A DNA stretch of 18,517 bases from positions 1 to 18,517 of the forward strand of contig CAZPHE010000040.1 in assembly GCA_964586315.1 (NCBI GenBank), written 5' to 3'. The notes beneath the pieces were generated by a model that was not told the DNA's origin, did not search any database, and saw only the letters and a program-made list of their open reading frames with translations. Position 1 is the stretch's first letter. Every line of letters starts with the position of its first letter. Source of the DNA: CAZEER01 sp964586315. Lineage in GTDB: Bacteria > Fidelibacterota > Marinisomatia > Marinisomatales > UBA1611. Below, piece by piece: positions 15,135 through 18,517 of this stretch. The translations under genes were made by a program, and so were the position numbers.

Positions 15135-18056
15135 TTAGAATCCCATTGATAGAGTTAAATACATACTTTTTGAAAGTGGAAATGGATTCGTATCCACTGA
15201 ACCACCTACAGCTTCATTCCCAAACTGACTAACTTCAGGACTTAAGCCGGTGTAATCAGATTGCATCCACCAATTACGCAGAGCAAAACCAATCTGAAGA
15301 TTACTAACCCCGAGACCTTCTGTTAGACTTTCAGGGAGAGAGTAAGTTAGACTCAAATCCCTTAAAGCTGTATAACTTGTTGACTCAACATATGGAGCTG
15401 TTACAGCACCCAGATTAGCTAATCTTTCTGTACCATTAGTTTCATAATCTTTTGTTGTACCTCCTAAATCATAAATCAGATTAGCAAGATTAATAGCATG
15501 CCCACCTTCTTTACGATCAATTAGAAAAGAAAGTGATATAGGACCTAAACTAAGAGAATTTCTGAATGAAATCCTATAATCTGGGTTTTCATTGCCTAGC
15601 TCAAGATGATTTTCTCCATCCATTTCACTTCCAACTATTGCTGTTGGTGACCAGCCTTCCTGTATCCGATATGTACCTAGAAATGTCGCAAATCCTCCAA
15701 AATTATATGGATCAACAGTTAATTTAGTCACTTTAGATTCATTCGTATAATAGGTCATATGAAAATTCCAATCTACTCCCCCCAAAGACACAAGATTTGT
15801 AGGATTTAATCCAAGTGCTAGTTCCATACCATTGGTTTCCATTTCACCACCATTCTCCCATGCTTCTGTTGCACCAGATGATGGTGGTAAATCAACCAGG
15901 AGGATAAGGTCTTCTATAGCCTGCTGATACATGGTTGCTTCAACAGTTGCAAATCCTCCCATTATTGAAAAATCCGCACCAAATTCTAATTCGGTTGTTC
16001 TTTCAGGCTTGATAGCAGCATTTCCTCTTGTTGATGATGCAACAAGACCATTGATACCACCAATATTCGATGAAGACATGGTTGTATATTTTGCCTTTGT
16101 TTGTGGCATATTTCCGGTTTGTCCCCATGCGCCACGAACTTTCAAATTATCAAAAAGTCCGGCAAATTCTCCTAGTTGATAGGATGCCGCCGCCTTAGGA
16201 TACCATTCTTTGGCTTCTGTGTCTCCCATAGTACTAGAAACATCGCCACGCATACTAAAAGCTATATAGAGATTATCACCTATAGTAACTTCTTCCTGAA
16301 AAAACTGTCCACGATCCTGACGTTTTTTACGATCATGATAAACAGCTTGTGAGCTTGCTTTATCCACATTCATCTGCGTTGGAATCATACCTGTAGCATG
16401 GACAAAAACTGAATTCCAATCATAGGTCTCATACTGAAGGCCCGCTGTTGTATTGAAATTCATGCCTGACATTTTCATTTTATGCACCAAGTTAAGAGAT
16501 AGGTTTGTATTCAAATTATCTGTTGTTGTCATAACAGATTGACCTGCTTCATCTTTAGAAGATTCAATCTGTAAAAATGGTGGAATAAAAACCTGATTTT
16601 CTTGATTATAAAAATCAGCTCCTGCAACAGCAAGAAAACCAAGATCCATATTATCTGCTCTAAAAAGATTGTAATCAAATTTCAAAGAACCTAAGGCTCG
16701 ATGAGTTAATTCATTATTAACAAAATACTCTGCTGTTTCTAGAGGATTAGAAGGATTCAGCGGATGGACTGGAAAAGAACCATCAGTATTTCTCCTGATA
16801 TCAATAAAACTTGGTGTAAACCCAATAGAAAAACCATAGGTCATATTGGTATTATCGTTTCCTGTAACTCCACGATCAGATTCTGAGCGAACCAGATTTG
16901 TTGAGACAGAGACTTTTGCTTTATCACTTAAACGATGATCAACATTTAATCGGCTAGATAATTTTTTATAACCAGTATTCTTAATAATTCCACCTTCATC
17001 CATATATTGCCCACCAAGATAAAATTGGGTATTCTCATCACCACCAATTGCACTTAAGGTATGCTCAGTTAATTGTCCTTCTGATCCATATAATAATGCT
17101 TCGTAATCAATGGGATCACCACCAGTCCAGTTTCCATTTGCATCATTACCAAGATCAGCAATATCTGAACCATATTGTTCTTCTGCTTCTCCATAAGTTT
17201 CAAATACTCTGTGTCCCATTTTTCTAAGCAAGGATGATGTCCCCGTCTTAGTTGAAAAATTAAATTTTGTCTTACCACCTTTACCGCGCTTTGTATTAAT
17301 AATTACAACACCATTAGATGCTTTTGCTCCATAAATAGCTGCCGCACTAGCACCTTTTAATACTTCAACACTTTCAATATCATTTGGATTAATGTCACCT
17401 ATACGATTTGTTGGTTGACCTTGGGGTCTTGAACTACCTGCTCCTGTTGCTGCAGTCACAACATCAACACCAGATTGATTAGCATCATTATTAACAATAA
17501 CTCCATCTATAACATATAGAGGCTGTGTACTACCTGTTAAAGTTGACTGTCCACGGAGATTTACATTAACACCTCCTCCAGGTGCTCCAGTATTTCTACG
17601 AATATTAACACCAGCAAACTGACCACTAAGGGCTTGATCTAGTGTTTGCGTTGGAGCATTTACCAAATCATCACCTGAGACAGAAGCTACAGCATTTGCT
17701 GCATTTCGTCTTTTCACAGTACTAACAAGACCTGTTACTACCACTTCATCTTGTCTTAATACATCAGGTTCCATAAGGAAATCTACAGATCCACCACTTG
17801 TCGCTAATTCTTGCGTTTTATAACCAATATAAGCAACCACGATCGTAACATTACCTTCAACATCAAGAAAATAAGAACCATTGACATCTGTTGTTGTACC
17901 TACAAAAGTACCTTTCACAAAGACCTGAGCACCCGGTAAGGGCTCTCCTGTCTCACTATCAGTAACCTTTCCAGATAATGCTTGAGCTTGTAAACCTACT
18001 AAAACAAGCATTAAGGAAATGAAAACCAATCTAAAAATAAAATGGTTTTTTATCAT
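15135..18056 (-). CDS. SusC/RagA-family TonB-dependent outer-membrane transporter
   Basis: The 973-residue protein is an outer-membrane, TonB-powered import channel that works with the SusD-like lipoprotein. In order it has a signal peptide (basic start, hydrophobic core, cleavage near LQAQA), a carboxypeptidase-regulatory-like beta-sandwich (SGKVTDSETGEPLPGAQV...VAYIGY), a TonB-box-like DEVVVTG, the plug with LSGQFAGVNI and PLYVIDGV, and NPNDIESVEVLKGASAAAIYGAKASNGVVIINTK. The long beta-barrel ends in aromatic LSMGF, as expected for assembly by the BAM machinery. There is no N-terminal STN signalling domain, so it should not directly control an anti-sigma factor. The ATG at 18056 is preferred over an in-frame GTG at 18068 because the GGAG Shine-Dalgarno sequence is correctly spaced for the ATG and overlaps the GTG. 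A possible attenuator lies in its leader. Confidence 0.94.
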   Translation of the reverse strand: MIKNHFIFRLVFISLMLVLVGLQAQALSGKVTDSETGEPLPGAQVFVKGTFVGTTTDVNGSYFLDVEGNVTIVVAYIGYKTQELATSGGSVDFLMEPDVLRQDEVVVTGLVSTVKRRNAANAVASVSGDDLVNAPTQTLDQALSGQFAGVNIRRNTGAPGGGVNVNLRGQSTLTGSTQPLYVIDGVIVNNDANQSGVDVVTAATGAGSSRPQGQPTNRIGDINPNDIESVEVLKGASAAAIYGAKASNGVVIINTKRGKGGKTKFNFSTKTGTSSLLRKMGHRVFETYGEAEEQYGSDIADLGNDANGNWTGGDPIDYEALLYGSEGQLTEHTLSAIGGDENTQFYLGGQYMDEGGIIKNTGYKKLSSRLNVDHRLSDKAKVSVSTNLVRSESDRGVTGNDNTNMTYGFSIGFTPSFIDIRRNTDGSFPVHPLNPSNPLETAEYFVNNELTHRALGSLKFDYNLFRADNMDLGFLAVAGADFYNQENQVFIPPFLQIESSKDEAGQSVMTTTDNLNTNLSLNLVHKMKMSGMNFNTTAGLQYETYDWNSVFVHATGMIPTQMNVDKASSQAVYHDRKKRQDRGQFFQEEVTIGDNLYIAFSMRGDVSSTMGDTEAKEWYPKAAASYQLGEFAGLFDNLKVRGAWGQTGNMPQTKAKYTTMSSSNIGGINGLVASSTRGNAAIKPERTTELEFGADFSIMGGFATVEATMYQQAIEDLILLVDLPPSSGATEAWENGGEMETNGMELALGLNPTNLVSLGGVDWNFHMTYYTNESKVTKLTVDPYNFGGFATFLGTYRIQEGWSPTAIVGSEMDGENHLELGNENPDYRISFRNSLSLGPISLSFLIDRKEGGHAINLANLIYDLGGTTKDYETNGTERLANLGAVTAPYVESTSYTALRDLSLTYSLPESLTEGLGVSNLQIGFALRNWWMQSDYTGLSPEVSQFGNEAVGGSVDTNPFPLSKSMYLTLSMGF

Positions 18057-18096
18057 TTTATACTCCACTCCTATTTATTTTCTATTTATTTTCTTT

Positions 18097-18125
18097 AAAA
18101 AAAAACCCGCCTAAGCGGGTTTTTT
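18097..18125 (-). terminator. Intrinsic terminator inside the susC leader
   Basis: On the minus strand a stem forms between AAAAAACCCGC and GCGGGTTTTTT around a TTAG loop, followed by a run of nine U. It ends about 40 bases before the susC start codon. No gene on either strand lies between it and the tRNA, so it most likely either controls entry into susC or ends a small leader RNA. The plus-strand reading also has a T-rich tail, so action in both directions is possible. Confidence 0.8.
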
Positions 18126-18182
18126 ATTTTTTACTTTAAATGTAAAATATTTACCCGCTTGTATTATTAATCCTAATAATAC
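18113..18182 (-). promoter_or_regulatory. Candidate antiterminator/attenuator structure in the susC leader RNA
   Basis: Read as minus-strand RNA, bases 18182-18161 form a 9-bp hairpin (GUAUUAUUA, GGAU loop, UAAUAAUAC). The next 8 bases, AAGCGGGU (18160-18153), are perfectly complementary to ACCCGCUU (18120-18113), which is the 5' arm and loop of the terminator. Pairing there would prevent terminator folding. A small UUUAC/GUAAA hairpin (18146-18130) lies between and could bring the arms together. A further 7-base segment, CUUGUAU (18214-18208), can pair with AUACAAG (18164-18158) and would block the antiterminator. The complementarities are read directly; regulation is inferred. I do not recognise a known riboswitch class. 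Confidence 0.45.
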
Positions 18183-18369
18183 ATACGCAATACTTCCATA
18201 TAACTGGATACAAGACAAATTGACTAAATTGTTTGTTTTCCATTAGCGTGTATATTAATACAAAAAAGGGATCAAATGAACAAAATATAATTTTTATGAT
18301 TGGTGTTTTCTTTTGCACTATTTTATGCAATAGATTCCCCGACCAATTTTTTTAAATTTAAACACTTTT
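18126..18369. other. Intergenic region between the susC leader terminator and tRNA-Lys
   Basis: No convincing coding sequence is present; the longest ATG-started frames are under about 20 codons. Its leftward half holds the leader structures described separately. On the minus strand two overlapping weak promoter readings exist: TTGTTC (18283-18278), 17 bases, TATTAA (18260-18255), and TTGATC (18275-18270), 15 bases, TATACA (18254-18249). On the plus strand TTGTTT (18229-18234), 16 bases, TATATT (18251-18256) could serve the tRNA. In such AT-rich DNA these matches are suggestive only. Confidence 0.4.
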
Positions 18370-18442
18370 GATCCGGTAGCTCAGTTGGTAGAGCAGTGGC
18401 CTTTTAAGCCATTGGTCGTGCGTTCGAGTCGCACCCGGATCA
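18370..18442 (+). tRNA. tRNA-Lys (anticodon TTT)
   Basis: A complete 73-base cloverleaf is visible. The acceptor stem GATCCGG pairs perfectly with CCGGATC, followed by discriminator A. The D arm is GCTC...GAGC. The anticodon stem GTGGC/GCCAT includes one G-U pair, and its loop CTTTTAA has anticodon TTT at 18403-18405. The variable loop is TGGTC, and the T arm is GTGCG-TTCGAGT-CGCAC. The 3' CCA is not encoded and must be added after transcription. There is no adjacent tRNA gene and no sign of an integrated element or duplicated tRNA end in the window. Confidence 0.97.
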
Positions 18443-18470
18443 CTTGAGGAAAATACCAAGAACCTCTCAC

Positions 18471-18498
18471 AAAGCCCTCGGCAAATGTCGGGGGCTTT
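18471..18498 (+). terminator. Intrinsic terminator downstream of tRNA-Lys
   Basis: AAAGCCCTCG pairs with CGGGGGCTTT (one U-G wobble) around an 8-base loop, followed by a short T-containing tail. It lies 28 bases after the tRNA and is the likely end of its transcript. Confidence 0.7.
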
Positions 18499-18517
18499 TA
18501 GTTTCATCTTTAATCAT

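Noticed and set aside
18057..18068. GTG at 18068 as the susC start
   Set aside because: The GTG lies within the likely Shine-Dalgarno region; the ATG at 18056 has correct spacing and gives a standard signal peptide.
18370..18442. tRNA-Lys as an integration site for a mobile element
   Set aside because: No integrase, transposase, tRNA-end duplication or att-like repeat is visible in the window.
1..18517. CRISPR arrays, insertion sequences or phage genes
   Set aside because: No regularly spaced repeats, terminal inverted repeats with a transposase, or phage-like genes were seen.

Overview
The window is AT-rich, gene-dense bacterial DNA. A SusC/SusD-type outer-membrane pair, two lipoproteins with lipobox signal peptides and an M14 carboxypeptidase with a C-terminal amidotransferase-like domain point to a Gram-negative of the Fibrobacteres-Chlorobi-Bacteroidetes group. 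The mixture with corrinoid methyltransferase genes would suit a marine lineage such as Marinimicrobia (SAR406), but that placement is an inference from gene content, not a phylogenetic result.

Bases 1-10463 (+ strand) carry one nearly gapless run of eleven genes that reads as a single transcription unit. It opens with the 3' end of an M14 peptidase. Next come queC-queE-queD-queF, which make preQ1 for queuosine tRNA modification, although the GTP cyclohydrolase that feeds them is not here. The run continues without a break into an arginine deiminase/DDAH-fold hydrolase, a GcvT-like folate-dependent methyltransferase, two tandem PYROXD2-like FAD oxidoreductases, a non-pyrrolysine MttB-family methyltransferase and a MetH-N-terminus-like homocysteine S-methyltransferase.

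Bases 10465-12692 (- strand) converge on that run with one base between the two stop codons. They encode a cobalamin-binding corrinoid protein and a [2Fe-2S]/ASKHA reductive activator of corrinoid proteins. MttB-like enzyme, corrinoid protein, activator and thiol methyltransferase together form a plausible complete methyl-transfer system. Methyl from an unknown methylated amine would pass to Co(I), then to homocysteine, with ATP-driven repair of oxidised Co(II). The GcvT-like protein and FAD enzymes could remove further N-methyl groups onto tetrahydrofolate. No pterin-binding MetH-type domain is present, so the most interesting reading is a folate-independent route from a quaternary amine to methionine built from separate subunits.

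Bases 12796-18068 (- strand) hold an acetamidase/formamidase-family lipoprotein behind its own terminator, and a susD/susC outer-membrane uptake pair. The susC leader contains a strong intrinsic terminator with no gene feeding it, and an upstream segment that can pair perfectly with the terminator's 5' arm. This looks like a transcription attenuator. The window ends with tRNA-Lys(UUU) on the + strand and its terminator.
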